A stretch of 43,061 nt of DNA from Methanobrevibacter thaueri (GCF_015062905.1 NZ_SUTK01000012.1:1-43061); one strand, 5' to 3'. Counted from the stretch's first letter, positions 1 through 8,773 are shown. Numbers and translations: made by a program. Notes: generated by a model not told the origin, from the sequence alone.

Positions 1-85
1 ATGCAATTTTTGCATCATCACTAATTCTTTGTGCGCCAGCATTTTTTAAGATACGACCGACTGGTGCGATTGGTAATTCACTCAT
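1..85 (-). CDS. Archaeal histone (HMf family), partial: N-terminus only
   Basis: Small DNA-packaging protein that dimerises and wraps DNA in archaeal nucleosomes. Only the first 28 residues are in the window; the gene runs off the left edge. They read MSELPIAPVGRILKNAGAQR and continue ISDDAKIA, which is the classic start of HMf/HTz histones (helix 1 and the first loop). The start is clear: ATG at 85 is preceded by GGAGGTG at 91-97, a full match to the archaeal 16S anti-Shine-Dalgarno. No neighbour shares its promoter. The family call is firm; which paralogue it is cannot be seen. Confidence 0.93.
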   Translation of the reverse strand, partial: MSELPIAPVGRILKNAGAQRISDDAKIA

Positions 86-90
86 AATTA

Positions 91-130
91 CACCTCCAAT
101 TAAATGATAGTAAACAATAGTATATAAAGG
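91..130 (-). promoter_or_regulatory. Histone gene promoter and ribosome binding site
   Basis: On the minus strand a TATA box (TTTATATA, 121-128) lies about 38 bp before the histone ATG. Using the usual archaeal spacing of about 26 bp, transcription should start near 98. That gives a very short leader with the GGAGGTG site (91-97) at its 5' end. The rest of the 86-291 gap is AT-rich; I see no gene in it. Confidence 0.6.
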
Positions 131-291
131 TATCGGTAAAAACTGAATAATAATCGCCCATATTATACCATAATAAGTTATACAATATGCTTTTGAAAAT
201 TAAAAAAAAATATAGATAAAATAAAAAATTAAAGGATACATATTAACAGTAATGTCAAAATAAGAATTGTTATAAAATTAAAAAATTTATC

Positions 292-1566
292 TTACAATAA
301 TTCGCTTTTTAGATAAGTCGAGGTCGCTTCAGTTATTTTCACGTCAACAAAAGTTCCCAATTCAACATTATCAATAATCACAGGAATATAAGAATCTGTT
401 TTTGCTATATATCCCCCTTTGGAACCTTTTTCAATAACCAAAACTTTTTGAATAGAATTGACTAATTCTTCGTTTTCTCGTTCGGTTATTTTTTCTTTGA
501 TTTGAGACAGGTATTTTGATCTTTCCTTCATGATTTTGCGAGGAATTTCTGTTAGTGATGATGAGATTGCACCTTTTCTGTGCTGGTATTTTGACAGATG
601 TATCAGGCTTGGCCTGATTTCCTCAAGCAATTTTACAGTTTCGCCAAAATCTTCATCACTTTCGGTTGGGTATCCCACAATTATATCAGTGGCCAATGTT
701 ACATCCGGAATTTCTTTTTTGAATTTTGATACAATGCTCTTGTATTGATCTATTGTATGGCCCCTTCTCATGTCAGACAATACCTTATCACTTCCACTTT
801 GCACAGGCAAATGAATAAAATCATATACCTTCGGATGTTTCATTGCATCAATTATTTCATCAACATCGTTTAAAATGTTTTTAGGATGCATCATTCCAAC
901 ACGAACTCGGAAATCTCCATTTAAATTAGCCACTTCTTTAATTAAATCATATAGTTTTTCACCACTGTCCCTTCCAAAAGCGGCAGTATCCTGTGCAGTC
1001 AACTGTATCTCGCAGGCCCCATTATCAATGGCTTTTTGTGCTTCAGAGACTATATCAGCAATCGGATAACTGTTTAGCGGTCCTCGTGCAAAACGAGTAC
1101 AGCAGAAGGTGCATGCTCCCAAACAACCTTCACAAATCTGCAAAATATGAATCAGACTATCATCACCCACTTTAGGAACGCAAACTTTGGACTCCTTTGA
1201 AAATCCGGTTTCACGAATAATGTCCCCACAATATGTTGCATTAACAACGCTGGCGGACTTATTCAACTGATGAGGACCGATCCATGAAATATCAGGCCCA
1301 ATCTTTTCCAGTTTTTCAGGATCAATTTCAACCATGCATCCCCCAACAATGATTTTCTTGTCAGGAAATTCCTTCTGAAGCTTTTGAATCCTAAATGTCA
1401 TCTTGTCTTCGGTGGGCAGCTTAACATAGCAGGTGTTTACAATAATCACATCCGCCTCGTCAATATCATCAACAAGTTCAATGTCATTGGCTTGCAGATT
1501 GCCTGCGATAATCTGTCCATCAGCCTGGTTGAATGTACAACCATAAGATTCAATAAAAACTTTCAT
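292..1566 (-). CDS. mtaB: tRNA (N6-threonylcarbamoyladenosine(37)-C2)-methylthiotransferase, MtaB/CDKAL1 type
   Basis: Radical-SAM enzyme that adds a methylthio group to t6A at position 37 of ANN-decoding tRNAs. The 424 residues have the three-part MTTase layout. An N-terminal UPF0004 domain has cluster cysteines C10, C46 and C77. The radical-SAM motif C148-x3-C152-x2-C155 follows (in CLGACTFC). A C-terminal TRAM-like domain covers about residues 360-424. Length is normal for the archaeal/eukaryotic e-MtaB branch. Its ATG abuts the stop codon of the upstream zinc-finger gene with no gap, so the two are probably translated from one message. A T-rich stretch follows the gene. MiaB is a less likely label because archaea lack i6A. 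Confidence 0.93.
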   Translation of the reverse strand: MKVFIESYGCTFNQADGQIIAGNLQANDIELVDDIDEADVIIVNTCYVKLPTEDKMTFRIQKLQKEFPDKKIIVGGCMVEIDPEKLEKIGPDISWIGPHQLNKSASVVNATYCGDIIRETGFSKESKVCVPKVGDDSLIHILQICEGCLGACTFCCTRFARGPLNSYPIADIVSEAQKAIDNGACEIQLTAQDTAAFGRDSGEKLYDLIKEVANLNGDFRVRVGMMHPKNILNDVDEIIDAMKHPKVYDFIHLPVQSGSDKVLSDMRRGHTIDQYKSIVSKFKKEIPDVTLATDIIVGYPTESDEDFGETVKLLEEIRPSLIHLSKYQHRKGAISSSLTEIPRKIMKERSKYLSQIKEKITERENEELVNSIQKVLVIEKGSKGGYIAKTDSYIPVIIDNVELGTFVDVKITEATSTYLKSELL

Positions 1567-2196
1567 CTAGTCACTCTTTTTTGTTTTTTTAAATATGTTC
1601 TTGGTCAAGTCATAATCATAACTGTTAAATCTAACAGGTTTTGAATAAACCCTCTTTATGACTCCAGCCTTTGCAAATCCTGAAGTCAATTTTCTCTCTT
1701 GAGTCTTGATTACATGCACCTTAACAATATGGTTTTCGATTTTGACGACATCTCCCGGAGCAATTTCAAAATCCCTCTCAAGATCAAGCTTATATGAATC
1801 GACTTCACCATGCAAGTCAACTGAAAATCCGATACGTGCCGGAATTTCAACAGAAGATGCCCAAATGGTGGTCACATCTTCAAGATTGGATTTATCCACC
1901 CTTTTGTCTCCAACTTCGATGCTTGTAACTTCAACCTGACCCAATTCGGTCAATAAAGTATCTCCAGTTTTAAGCTCATCGCTTGGAGACAAATCTATAG
2001 TTGTCTTGTGAGATTTGTCCTGCTCAGAAATAATCAGCCTGTAAGGCCTAGGCTTTTTAAGGGAAATAACATTTTTATAAACGTGACCGCAATCCTCGCA
2101 TTTAAGCAAGTATTCTTCAGTAAACTTTTTCTTTGTTGTTTTTTGTTTTGAATTCAAAATTTCAATATCATCAGAACCACAAATAGGACAATCCAT
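1567..2196 (-). CDS. HVO_0476-family zinc-finger protein
   Basis: Conserved euryarchaeal protein of unknown function, 209 residues. Two N-terminal CxxC knuckles (C3/C6 and C33/C36) form a zinc ribbon. A basic segment with KKPRPYR follows, and then a beta-rich body ending in a patch that reads SGFAKAGVIKRVYSKP. The overall pattern matches the HVO_0476 zinc-finger family. It probably binds nucleic acid or ribosomal components, but that is inferred from the zinc ribbon and the tRNA-modification neighbour. It sits 14 bp after the hacB/leuD-type gene and directly before mtaB, so co-transcription is likely. Confidence 0.8.
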   Translation of the reverse strand: MDCPICGSDDIEILNSKQKTTKKKFTEEYLLKCEDCGHVYKNVISLKKPRPYRLIISEQDKSHKTTIDLSPSDELKTGDTLLTELGQVEVTSIEVGDKRVDKSNLEDVTTIWASSVEIPARIGFSVDLHGEVDSYKLDLERDFEIAPGDVVKIENHIVKVHVIKTQERKLTSGFAKAGVIKRVYSKPVRFNSYDYDLTKNIFKKTKKSD

Positions 2197-2210
2197 TTTT
2201 TTATGCCTCC

Positions 2211-2696
2211 TTAATCAGAATTATTTAGATAATGGTTAACCAATCCACCATCTTCAAGAATAGATAACATGAACTCTTTAAACGGTTCAAAAGTCTTTGA
2301 CTCACCAGTTGTTTCATTGACCAAGGTTCCTTTTGATAAATCGATGTTAATAATATCTCCATCCTTGGCTTCAATATCTGAAACGATTACCGGCAAACCG
2401 ATGTTGATTGCATTTCTGTAGAAAATCCTTGCAAAAGATTTGGCAACGATTGCACTAACTCCAGCTGTTTTAATGGCAACAGGTGCCTGTTCTCTTGAAG
2501 AACCGCAACCGAAGTTTTCATCTGCAACTATTATATCGCCAGACTGGACATTCTTTGTAAAATCCGGCCTTTCCCCTTCAAGAACATGGTCTGCCAAATC
2601 CTGCGGATTGAATGTTCTTAAATACCTTCCAGGTATAATTACATCTGTGTCGATGTTTTCCCCAAAAGTCCATGTTTTTCCTTTGATAATATCCAT
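2211..2696 (-). CDS. hacB: Homoaconitase / 3-isopropylmalate dehydratase small subunit
   Basis: Small (swivel-domain) subunit of an aconitase-family isomerase, 161 residues. The N-terminus has the family signature FGENIDTDVIIPGRYL, and the mid-region has the ENFGCGSSREQAP substrate loop. The specificity loop reads YLRT (in GRYLRTFNP). In methanogens this has been associated with the homoaconitase (HacB, coenzyme B pathway) rather than the strict leucine-pathway isomerase, so LeuD activity remains possible. A longer open frame begins at a GTG (2705). ATG at 2696 is preferred because an AGTGAT ribosome binding site sits four bases before it. The large subunit is not in the window. Confidence 0.88.
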   Translation of the reverse strand: MDIIKGKTWTFGENIDTDVIIPGRYLRTFNPQDLADHVLEGERPDFTKNVQSGDIIVADENFGCGSSREQAPVAIKTAGVSAIVAKSFARIFYRNAINIGLPVIVSDIEAKDGDIINIDLSKGTLVNETTGESKTFEPFKEFMLSILEDGGLVNHYLNNSD

Positions 2697-2784
2697 AAAT
2701 ATCACTAATAAATCTCAATTAATAAAAAAATGAAGTATTCAGGAAAACTCCCGAATACAAGAAGTAGGTGATTTTTTTGTAAGT

Positions 2785-4293
2785 TTAATTTTTATCTGCT
2801 TTGAATGGTCTTGAAAACTCTTGTTCCACACCTTCACGATACATTGAATTGAATGTACAGAATGGAATGATTCTTCCATCAGGTGTTGCATAGTGAATAA
2901 CGCATTTTTTAACTCTGTCTTCATCAAAGTTAAACGGATCCATGAAGTGCATGCATGAAATAAGCATGGAATCTTTGGAAAAGTCTCCTAAAGCATCATA
3001 ATCTCCTTTAACAAAAACATTCAATAATATCCTTTTGATATCCAAACCTTTAGGGGATCTGCTAGTGTGGATCATTTTAGTAAGGTTTCCAGTTAAACCT
3101 GCCATAACCCTCTTACGAGAACCGAATTTACCATTTTTGAGTTTTTCATTGTATTCTTTTAATTTGTTACCCAAATCATCAACATCAATGAAATCTGTGA
3201 TTGGAATCAATTTGTCTTTTCCATCCCCTTCAGTCTTTTGTCTGAATACATAAGTAGCTATTCCACAATGCTCATGACAGTTCAAAGTCACTTTTGCAGA
3301 TTCTTCACCATCTAACAAGGAAATGAACTCTGCAATCGGTTCAACAAAAGATGGCGGATAAAATGCAGAAGTTGGAACCTGACCATCGGTTTCTTTTTCA
3401 ATGATTTCAACAAAGTCAGGAATGGTAATCCTCTGTTCCTCAACATGTTCAGAAGGAGTCCTTCCGGAAAATGAAACTGGCTGGAAGTTTACGCCGTAAA
3501 TAATGTCGTTATTGTCAAAAGCGAATTTGATGATTTCGCCAACTTGATTATCGTTGACTCCTTTGACTAATGTAGGCACTAAAACCACTCCCAAACCTGC
3601 TTTTCTACAGTTTTCAATAGCCTGAAGTTTATCTGGAAGCAGATTCCTTCCTTTATTTTTAATGTAAGGTTCTGGAGTTACACCTTCAAAAGAAAGATAA
3701 ACAGTGTTTAATCCTGCATCCTTCAATTGTTTTGCCAAATTCTCCCTTTTGGCTATTCTAATACCATTGGTAGCAATCTGAACGTGAGTAAAACCTTCTT
3801 CCTTAGCCATTTCAATAAGTTCAACTATGTCCTTTCTGACAGTAGGCTCACCACCAGCATATTGGATAGCCGGACATGGGTGAGGTTTTAGACTCCTTAA
3901 GTTCTTAAGCATCTGTCTGATTTCCTCTTTTGTAGGCTCATACAGATATCCTGCAGCTGCTGCATTAGCAAAACAAACAGGGCATCTTAAATTACACCTG
4001 TTTGTTACATCAATCAATCCTAAAACGGTAGATGTTTCGTGTTTTGAACATAAGCCACAATTATCAGGACAAGGAGCACTGTCCTCCACACAAGGATTAT
4101 CTACGCCAGAAATGGTAGGGACATATTTACTTGCGCGATCATATAAATCTTTATCACTCCAATAAGTGTTTACAAACTCTCCATGCTCATCACAAGTTTT
4201 TTTGATATAGACTTTGCCGTCTTCCTCAAAAACTTCAGCCTCAAGAGTTTTTCCACACTCTGGACATAAACTTTTTGTACCTTTTAATTTCAA
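2785..4293 (-). CDS. tes: Tetraether lipid synthase Tes (radical SAM)
   Basis: Radical-SAM enzyme that joins the phytanyl tails of archaeal lipids to make macrocyclic archaeol and tetraethers. With the start used here it has 502 residues. There is a rubredoxin-like N-terminus (C10xxC13, C34), then several more cysteines (GVDNPC, APCPDNCGLCSKH), then the radical-SAM triad C100-x3-C104-x2-C107 in CNLRCPVC, and a Cys-containing C-terminus that can bind an auxiliary cluster. Layout and size match MJ0619-type Tes. The open frame begins at TTG 4320, but GGTGAT at 4299-4304 lies inside it, just before TTG 4293, so I choose 4293. It is divergent from carS, another archaeal lipid gene. Confidence 0.88.
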   Translation of the reverse strand: MKLKGTKSLCPECGKTLEAEVFEEDGKVYIKKTCDEHGEFVNTYWSDKDLYDRASKYVPTISGVDNPCVEDSAPCPDNCGLCSKHETSTVLGLIDVTNRCNLRCPVCFANAAAAGYLYEPTKEEIRQMLKNLRSLKPHPCPAIQYAGGEPTVRKDIVELIEMAKEEGFTHVQIATNGIRIAKRENLAKQLKDAGLNTVYLSFEGVTPEPYIKNKGRNLLPDKLQAIENCRKAGLGVVLVPTLVKGVNDNQVGEIIKFAFDNNDIIYGVNFQPVSFSGRTPSEHVEEQRITIPDFVEIIEKETDGQVPTSAFYPPSFVEPIAEFISLLDGEESAKVTLNCHEHCGIATYVFRQKTEGDGKDKLIPITDFIDVDDLGNKLKEYNEKLKNGKFGSRKRVMAGLTGNLTKMIHTSRSPKGLDIKRILLNVFVKGDYDALGDFSKDSMLISCMHFMDPFNFDEDRVKKCVIHYATPDGRIIPFCTFNSMYREGVEQEFSRPFKADKN

Positions 4294-4298
4294 AAAAT

Positions 4299-4427
4299 CA
4301 CCTTTTATAATACTAAGCAATATTAGTATAAACTTACATAATATTATATATTTAAAACAATTTAATATTTAAATATTATTAGTGATATAGTTTATATAAA
4401 TCCAACATGATGTGGAGTAAAATTTAA
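4299..4427. promoter_or_regulatory. Divergent tes / carS promoter region
   Basis: Both lipid genes start from this short spacer. For carS (plus) a TATA box, TTTATATAAA at 4391-4400, predicts a start near 4421, about 7 bases before ATG 4428, so the message is nearly leaderless. For tes (minus) an AT-rich box around 4343-4356 predicts a start near 4323 and a leader of about 30 nt carrying GGTGAT (4299-4304). Confidence 0.5.
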
Positions 4428-4994
4428 ATGATAATCGATTTTCAACAAATACTAGTGATATTGCTAACAACATTATATTTCATTCTTCCAGCATACTTCT
4501 CAAACGGAGGTGCACTCCTGTTTGGCGGAGGAACACCAATTGACTTTGGAAAAAGCGACTCAAATGGCGTTCGCTGGATTGGAGATGGAGTTACCTGGAG
4601 AGGTTTGGTTGCCGGAACAATAATCGGCGTGATTACAGGAGCCATTCAGGGATACCTCGCTCCAATGATTACCCCATATGTTGGAAATTCTCTAATCGTC
4701 CCTATGATAACCAGCATTCCTAACGGAATATTAATTGGATTTTTACTCGGTTTTGGGGCTCTTATAGGTGATGCATTAGGTAGCTTTTTAAAAAGAAGAC
4801 TTGGAATTGGCAGAGGAAAGCCTGCACCAATTCTTGATCAGTTAGATTTTATAATAGTTGCATTGATTTTTGTTTTGCCAGTCATCAAACTTAATTTAAT
4901 TTTCGTTGTTTTGGCTTTGCTTTTGACACTGGTTATCCATTTACTGGCCAACAGCATTGCATATCTGCTCGGTTTGAAAGACGTATGGTACTAA
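4428..4994 (+). CDS. carS: CDP-2,3-bis-(O-geranylgeranyl)-sn-glycerol synthase (CDP-archaeol synthase)
   Basis: Membrane enzyme that activates unsaturated archaetidic precursor (DGGGP) with CTP to CDP-archaeol, the branch point for polar head groups. The 188-residue protein has about five membrane segments and the family hallmarks: YFSNGGALLFGGGTPIDFG near the N-terminus, FGALIGDALGSFLKRRLG, and GRGKPAPILDQLDF in the second half. Start is ATG 4428, nearly leaderless. Its TAA stop interlocks with the TAG stop of the convergent mfnF gene (4 bp overlap at 4991-4994). It is divergent from tes, which acts on the same lipids. Confidence 0.93.
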   Translation: MIIDFQQILVILLTTLYFILPAYFSNGGALLFGGGTPIDFGKSDSNGVRWIGDGVTWRGLVAGTIIGVITGAIQGYLAPMITPYVGNSLIVPMITSIPNGILIGFLLGFGALIGDALGSFLKRRLGIGRGKPAPILDQLDFIIVALIFVLPVIKLNLIFVVLALLLTLVIHLLANSIAYLLGLKDVWY

Positions 4995-6013
4995 TTCAAG
5001 TATTTCTCCATCATCACGGCAGTTCCAACAGCCGGTGCAACGGTACACTCATCATCAGTTAAGATATCACCCATAGATTTGACTTTTAAACCTAAAAGCT
5101 CTGCTGCCTTTTTATCAAGAATATCTTTTCCAAGGCCTGTTGTTACAATCAAATCCAAATCTTGGGTTTCATGAACCTGTTTTAGACCATCCGCAATTTG
5201 CTCAATCTGTTTTTGGTGAATGAACTTGCACATCTCAACGACATCATCCATTGACAGCATTTCCAAATCGGCACAGACCACACGCGCAATCCTTTTTGCA
5301 CAGTCAAATTTGGATTTGCCTTCACCGTCAAAGGTATCGCAGATATAGTCATCTTCAGTGATCAAATCCAAAACGGTATAGACATCTGCAGTTTGTGCAA
5401 AGAGCTCACTGGCTACGCGATACTCCTTTCCATTCAGTTCAACCTTATCAAGAAAGCTTGCAAGATTGGTCCTCAAAGTACCTGTGTAAACCAATTCGCC
5501 AGTTGCTGACCTGTCAAAATCAGATTTGCCAATAGCGCATTCCCTACCATCTTTGATAGGAATGATATCAGTTGTTGTGCTTCCAGTGTCAATGAATATG
5601 CAGTTGTCGGAAATCAGTGTTGCAATTTGAGCGGTCGCAATCCAATTGGCCGCCGCCGCCTTAAGTGGAGCCATTTCAATTTCATCCTTAGACAACATCC
5701 CATCAATGCCAACATAGGCGATAGGGCATGAGAATGTCTCTTCACATTTTTTAACAACATCCAAAACTCCATCCTTTTTGGTATCATACGCATCCACCAG
5801 TTCCGCAGTCATAGAAATGCCGACCGCATCAATTTCAGATACAGGACAGATATTTTCAATCAATTCCACCAAAACACGTGACAAGTCGTCATTGTTGCTC
5901 CACATCGGCAGATATGCAAAATCAACCTCAATGTTTTTAATCTCACCGTCTTCAAAGTCGATTACGGCCAAATCAGTGTTTGCACCGCCAATGTCGAATC
6001 CTGCAATTCTCAT
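4991..6013 (-). CDS. mfnF: MfnF-type methanofuran biosynthesis protein (hydantoinase/ASKHA-like fold)
   Basis: In methanofuran assembly MfnF joins the aminomethylfuran phosphate to gamma-glutamyltyramine. The 340-residue protein has the sugar-kinase/HSP70/actin (ASKHA) phosphate loops GFDIGGANTDLA at residues 5-16 and FIDTGSTTTDI near residue 140. These are followed by a DRSATGELVYTGTLRT segment typical of this H4MPT/methanofuran-linked family. It lies 3 bp downstream of mfnD, an earlier enzyme of the same pathway, which strengthens the call. It is the last gene of the probable truA-wecB-mfnD-mfnF operon. Confidence 0.88.
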   Translation of the reverse strand: MRIAGFDIGGANTDLAVIDFEDGEIKNIEVDFAYLPMWSNNDDLSRVLVELIENICPVSEIDAVGISMTAELVDAYDTKKDGVLDVVKKCEETFSCPIAYVGIDGMLSKDEIEMAPLKAAAANWIATAQIATLISDNCIFIDTGSTTTDIIPIKDGRECAIGKSDFDRSATGELVYTGTLRTNLASFLDKVELNGKEYRVASELFAQTADVYTVLDLITEDDYICDTFDGEGKSKFDCAKRIARVVCADLEMLSMDDVVEMCKFIHQKQIEQIADGLKQVHETQDLDLIVTTGLGKDILDKKAAELLGLKVKSMGDILTDDECTVAPAVGTAVMMEKYLN

Positions 6014-6016
6014 AAA

Positions 6017-7105
6017 TCACAATCTCCTAATATCTAATGAATCGGCAGATTTTATAAATTCAACTTTGCCATTTAAGGAAGTGTCCAAATCATCAATGCT
6101 GGCTTTTCCGTCAATAAGCTCAACAATGCTCTTACCGATGTTAAAATTACAAATTTTTCTCAAACCGACATAAGGTGTTGTGAATCTTGAGTTGATTTCC
6201 AAAAGATAAACTGAGTAAACATCCTTTTCATCAGCATTTATCAACAAATCAACGCCAACAAAACCCTTAATGCCGTCGATAGCTTCAACAGCTTTGGTTG
6301 CTATTTCAAATGCCTCATCCTGATATTTGCTTTCATAAGGTATCTTTCCACCGAAATATGTGCCTTCAGCATTTCCAATAGAGACAAATTGCTCATTTAG
6401 ACTAATAGGAACTGCTTTTTGACCATCTGAAATCAAGCTAACGCTTATATCAGTTCCCACAATATATTCCTGAACGATTATCCTTGAACCAGGTGGAAAA
6501 ATCTCTTCGAGATCATATGACAAATCGCCGATATCATTGATTATTACAATGTTTTCACAGTCCACACCAATCAACGGCTTGATAATCAATTTGAGTGGAG
6601 TCAACGGATCTTCAGATTGCCATTTTTCATGAAGATTTTCAATAGCCCTTTTCCAATATCCTTTTGGATCTATCTTAAACTTAAAGGACCTAGGTTGCGG
6701 AATATCCATTGGAAGGGCATTGTAGGTTTCAAATTTATTGGAAGTCTTAAAACAAGCCTCAGCAGAGGAAGTGTATGTTTTGACATTATTTTCCTCTAAA
6801 ATCCTAGTGATATTGTATAGGGCATTATCCATCTCAGCAGCAATGAAAATAGCATTTTTAAAGTCTGCAGCATTGCCTTCAAGCCAGTCAACAATATTCT
6901 CATCAATCAAAATCGGATTGACATTATTGAAATCCTTCACCTTATCCTCATATGATTTGTTAATGACCAAATCAACATTAAAGTCTGATAAATCATCCAA
7001 TAATGCAAAAATCAATTCTTCCGCTTCGGAAATTATGCTCTTTTCCTTTTCGCCGGAAGCCGTAAAATACTCAAATACCAATATTGAATCAGTTTCGTTT
7101 ATCAT
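6017..7105 (-). CDS. mfnD: Tyramine-L-glutamate ligase MfnD (ATP-grasp)
   Basis: ATP-grasp ligase that makes gamma-glutamyltyramine, an early methanofuran intermediate. In the 362 residues the ATP-grasp features are a lysine-bearing strand (LIIKPLIGVDCENIVII), a hinge (IIVQEYIVGTDISVSLI) and the metal/ATP loop LLEINSRFTTPYVGL near residue 305. The first ~110 residues form a pre-ATP-grasp domain. The start overlaps the end of wecB by 17 bp, and mfnF follows after 3 bp, so all three are probably translated from one message. Other ATP-grasp ligases are conceivable, but the methanogen context favours MfnD. Confidence 0.88.
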   Translation of the reverse strand: MINETDSILVFEYFTASGEKEKSIISEAEELIFALLDDLSDFNVDLVINKSYEDKVKDFNNVNPILIDENIVDWLEGNAADFKNAIFIAAEMDNALYNITRILEENNVKTYTSSAEACFKTSNKFETYNALPMDIPQPRSFKFKIDPKGYWKRAIENLHEKWQSEDPLTPLKLIIKPLIGVDCENIVIINDIGDLSYDLEEIFPPGSRIIVQEYIVGTDISVSLISDGQKAVPISLNEQFVSIGNAEGTYFGGKIPYESKYQDEAFEIATKAVEAIDGIKGFVGVDLLINADEKDVYSVYLLEINSRFTTPYVGLRKICNFNIGKSIVELIDGKASIDDLDTSLNGKVEFIKSADSLDIRRL

Positions 7106-8411
7106 AAGTAATCATCATACCATTTAATTTTAAATCATCTGCTGGAAAACGCATCTTCTCTCCATCGAATATCATATGGATTAATGAGTCATTTTTATCT
7201 TCAAACTCCGCTACAGTAATGTCCTCATCTATTGTGGCCATTTTCCTTGTAAATGAACCCATAATGTCTTCAGGAGCCCTGATGTCAAGAAGTCCCCTTT
7301 CATAATAATCTTCAATAGCATCAACAGTCAATTTGGCTGAATCGCCAATACCATATGGGTTTGGAGCGTTTTTCATTTTGTCAGCAAATTCCTTGTCATT
7401 CAAAATCCTGTTTGCATTTTCCAAAATTACATCCTTATCAGAACCTACAAGAATATTTCCTCCGGCAGTTACTGTTTCGGGACGTTCAGTATTATACCTT
7501 AAAGTTAATGCGGGCACATCAAGTGTTATTGCCTCTTCCTGAAGGCCTCCTGAATCGGTTAAAATCAGTGTTGACTTTGAAGTCAAAAGTAAAAAATCAA
7601 GATATCCCAATGGCTTGATTATATGAACATGATCCAAATCGTTCAACTCGTCGAACAATCCGAAGTTTTCCAGAGTGTTTTTTGTTCTTGGATGAATCGG
7701 GAAAATGATGTTCATGTCGCTCAATTCCTTTAAGGCGCCGATTATATTTGTCACTCTTTCCCTAACATCAACATTTTCGGCCCTGTGCATTGTCAATGTC
7801 AGGATGTTATCCATATTCTCAATATCCAAATCAGCCAGGGACTGCTCTTCAAATCCTCTTTTTTTAGCTATTTCCAAATGTCTGAAGCAGGCATCAACGA
7901 CAGTATTTCCTGTGATTATCAGGTTTTCATGTGAAAATCCTTCTGCAAGCAGATTGATGGCGGACTCTTCAGTCGGAATGAAATACATTGCTGAGACGAT
8001 ATCAGCGACACGACGATTAATCTCTTCAGGCATTGTCATGTCAAATGACCTGAGTCCCGCCTCAACGTGACCTACGGCAATGTGCAGCTTACCTGCCACA
8101 AGTGCCCCTGCAAGTACGGCATTGGTATCTCCCTGAACAAGCACAATATCCGGTTTTTCCTCAATAAGCACTTCTTCAATGCCTTTCATCATCAATCCGG
8201 TCTGCTTTCCATGAGTTCCTGAACCAACTTGAATATTATAATCGGGAGTTGGAATTTCCAAGTCTCTGAAGAAATTGTCAGACATCTCTTTATCATAATG
8301 CTGGCCGGTATGCAAGACTATTTGGTCGATGCCCCTCTTTGATATTTCGTCAATGATTGGAGCCATCTTAATAATTTCCGGCCTTGTTCCTAAAATTGTC
8401 GCTATTTTCAT
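7089..8411 (-). CDS. wecB: UDP-N-acetylglucosamine 2-epimerase (non-hydrolysing)
   Basis: Converts UDP-GlcNAc to UDP-ManNAc for surface glycans. The 440-residue protein shows the GT-B-like epimerase landmarks: ILGTRPEIIKMAPII at the N-terminus, HTGQHYDKEMS, VQGDTNAVLAGA, GHVEAGLRS, MPEEINRRV, TMHRAENVD, PIHPRTKN and LTDSGGLQEEA. The catalytic core ends near residue 375. About 60 further residues form an extension not usual in the family, rich in D/E with a second beta-like segment. The open frame extends upstream to 8459, but ATG 8411 starts the conserved MKIATILGTRP and has an AAGGGAT site before it. It shares an operon with truA and the methanofuran genes. Confidence 0.92.
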   Translation of the reverse strand: MKIATILGTRPEIIKMAPIIDEISKRGIDQIVLHTGQHYDKEMSDNFFRDLEIPTPDYNIQVGSGTHGKQTGLMMKGIEEVLIEEKPDIVLVQGDTNAVLAGALVAGKLHIAVGHVEAGLRSFDMTMPEEINRRVADIVSAMYFIPTEESAINLLAEGFSHENLIITGNTVVDACFRHLEIAKKRGFEEQSLADLDIENMDNILTLTMHRAENVDVRERVTNIIGALKELSDMNIIFPIHPRTKNTLENFGLFDELNDLDHVHIIKPLGYLDFLLLTSKSTLILTDSGGLQEEAITLDVPALTLRYNTERPETVTAGGNILVGSDKDVILENANRILNDKEFADKMKNAPNPYGIGDSAKLTVDAIEDYYERGLLDIRAPEDIMGSFTRKMATIDEDITVAEFEDKNDSLIHMIFDGEKMRFPADDLKLNGMMITYDKRN

Positions 8412-8433
8412 GATATCCCTTTTATTAAACAAA

Positions 8434-8760
8434 TTAATAAGCAGTACTGAAATTGCCAATTGCTATTGAGCAGAAAACAAATCCAAAGGATGCGGAAACT
8501 GCAACTACAGCCAAATTTAAAACAAACACTCTTATTACAGAAATTATATTGAATTCAACACTTTTATCACGCATATTAGCATAATATCCGCCCACTGCTG
8601 ATATCAATGTAAGTATTAATGAGGTGAAAAAAACCCATTGAACTAATATAAGCCAAAAATTCAAATCATCATGGTCAATGCCCAGATAGATTCCCAAGGC
8701 AAAACCCACAATAATTCCAATAATCATTATTTTCTCATTAACTTTTTGTACTTTATCCAT
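8434..8760 (-). CDS. Small integral membrane protein, unknown function
   Basis: 108 residues with three or so hydrophobic helices: about residues 11-30 (MIIGIIVGFALGIYLGI), 38-60 (FWLILVQWVFFTSLILTLIS) and 75-105. A short charged loop (DHDDLN) lies between the first two. No catalytic motif is visible and I do not recognise a family. Several in-frame ATGs exist (8772, 8766, 8760); 8760 is chosen because GAGGA at 8766-8770 then sits at a normal distance and the frame no longer overlaps truA. It lies 13 bp after truA and 22 bp before wecB, in the same likely operon. Confidence 0.72.
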   Translation of the reverse strand: MDKVQKVNEKIMIIGIIVGFALGIYLGIDHDDLNFWLILVQWVFFTSLILTLISAVGGYYANMRDKSVEFNIISVIRVFVLNLAVVAVSASFGFVFCSIAIGNFSTAY

Positions 8761-8773
8761 AAGCATCCTCATA

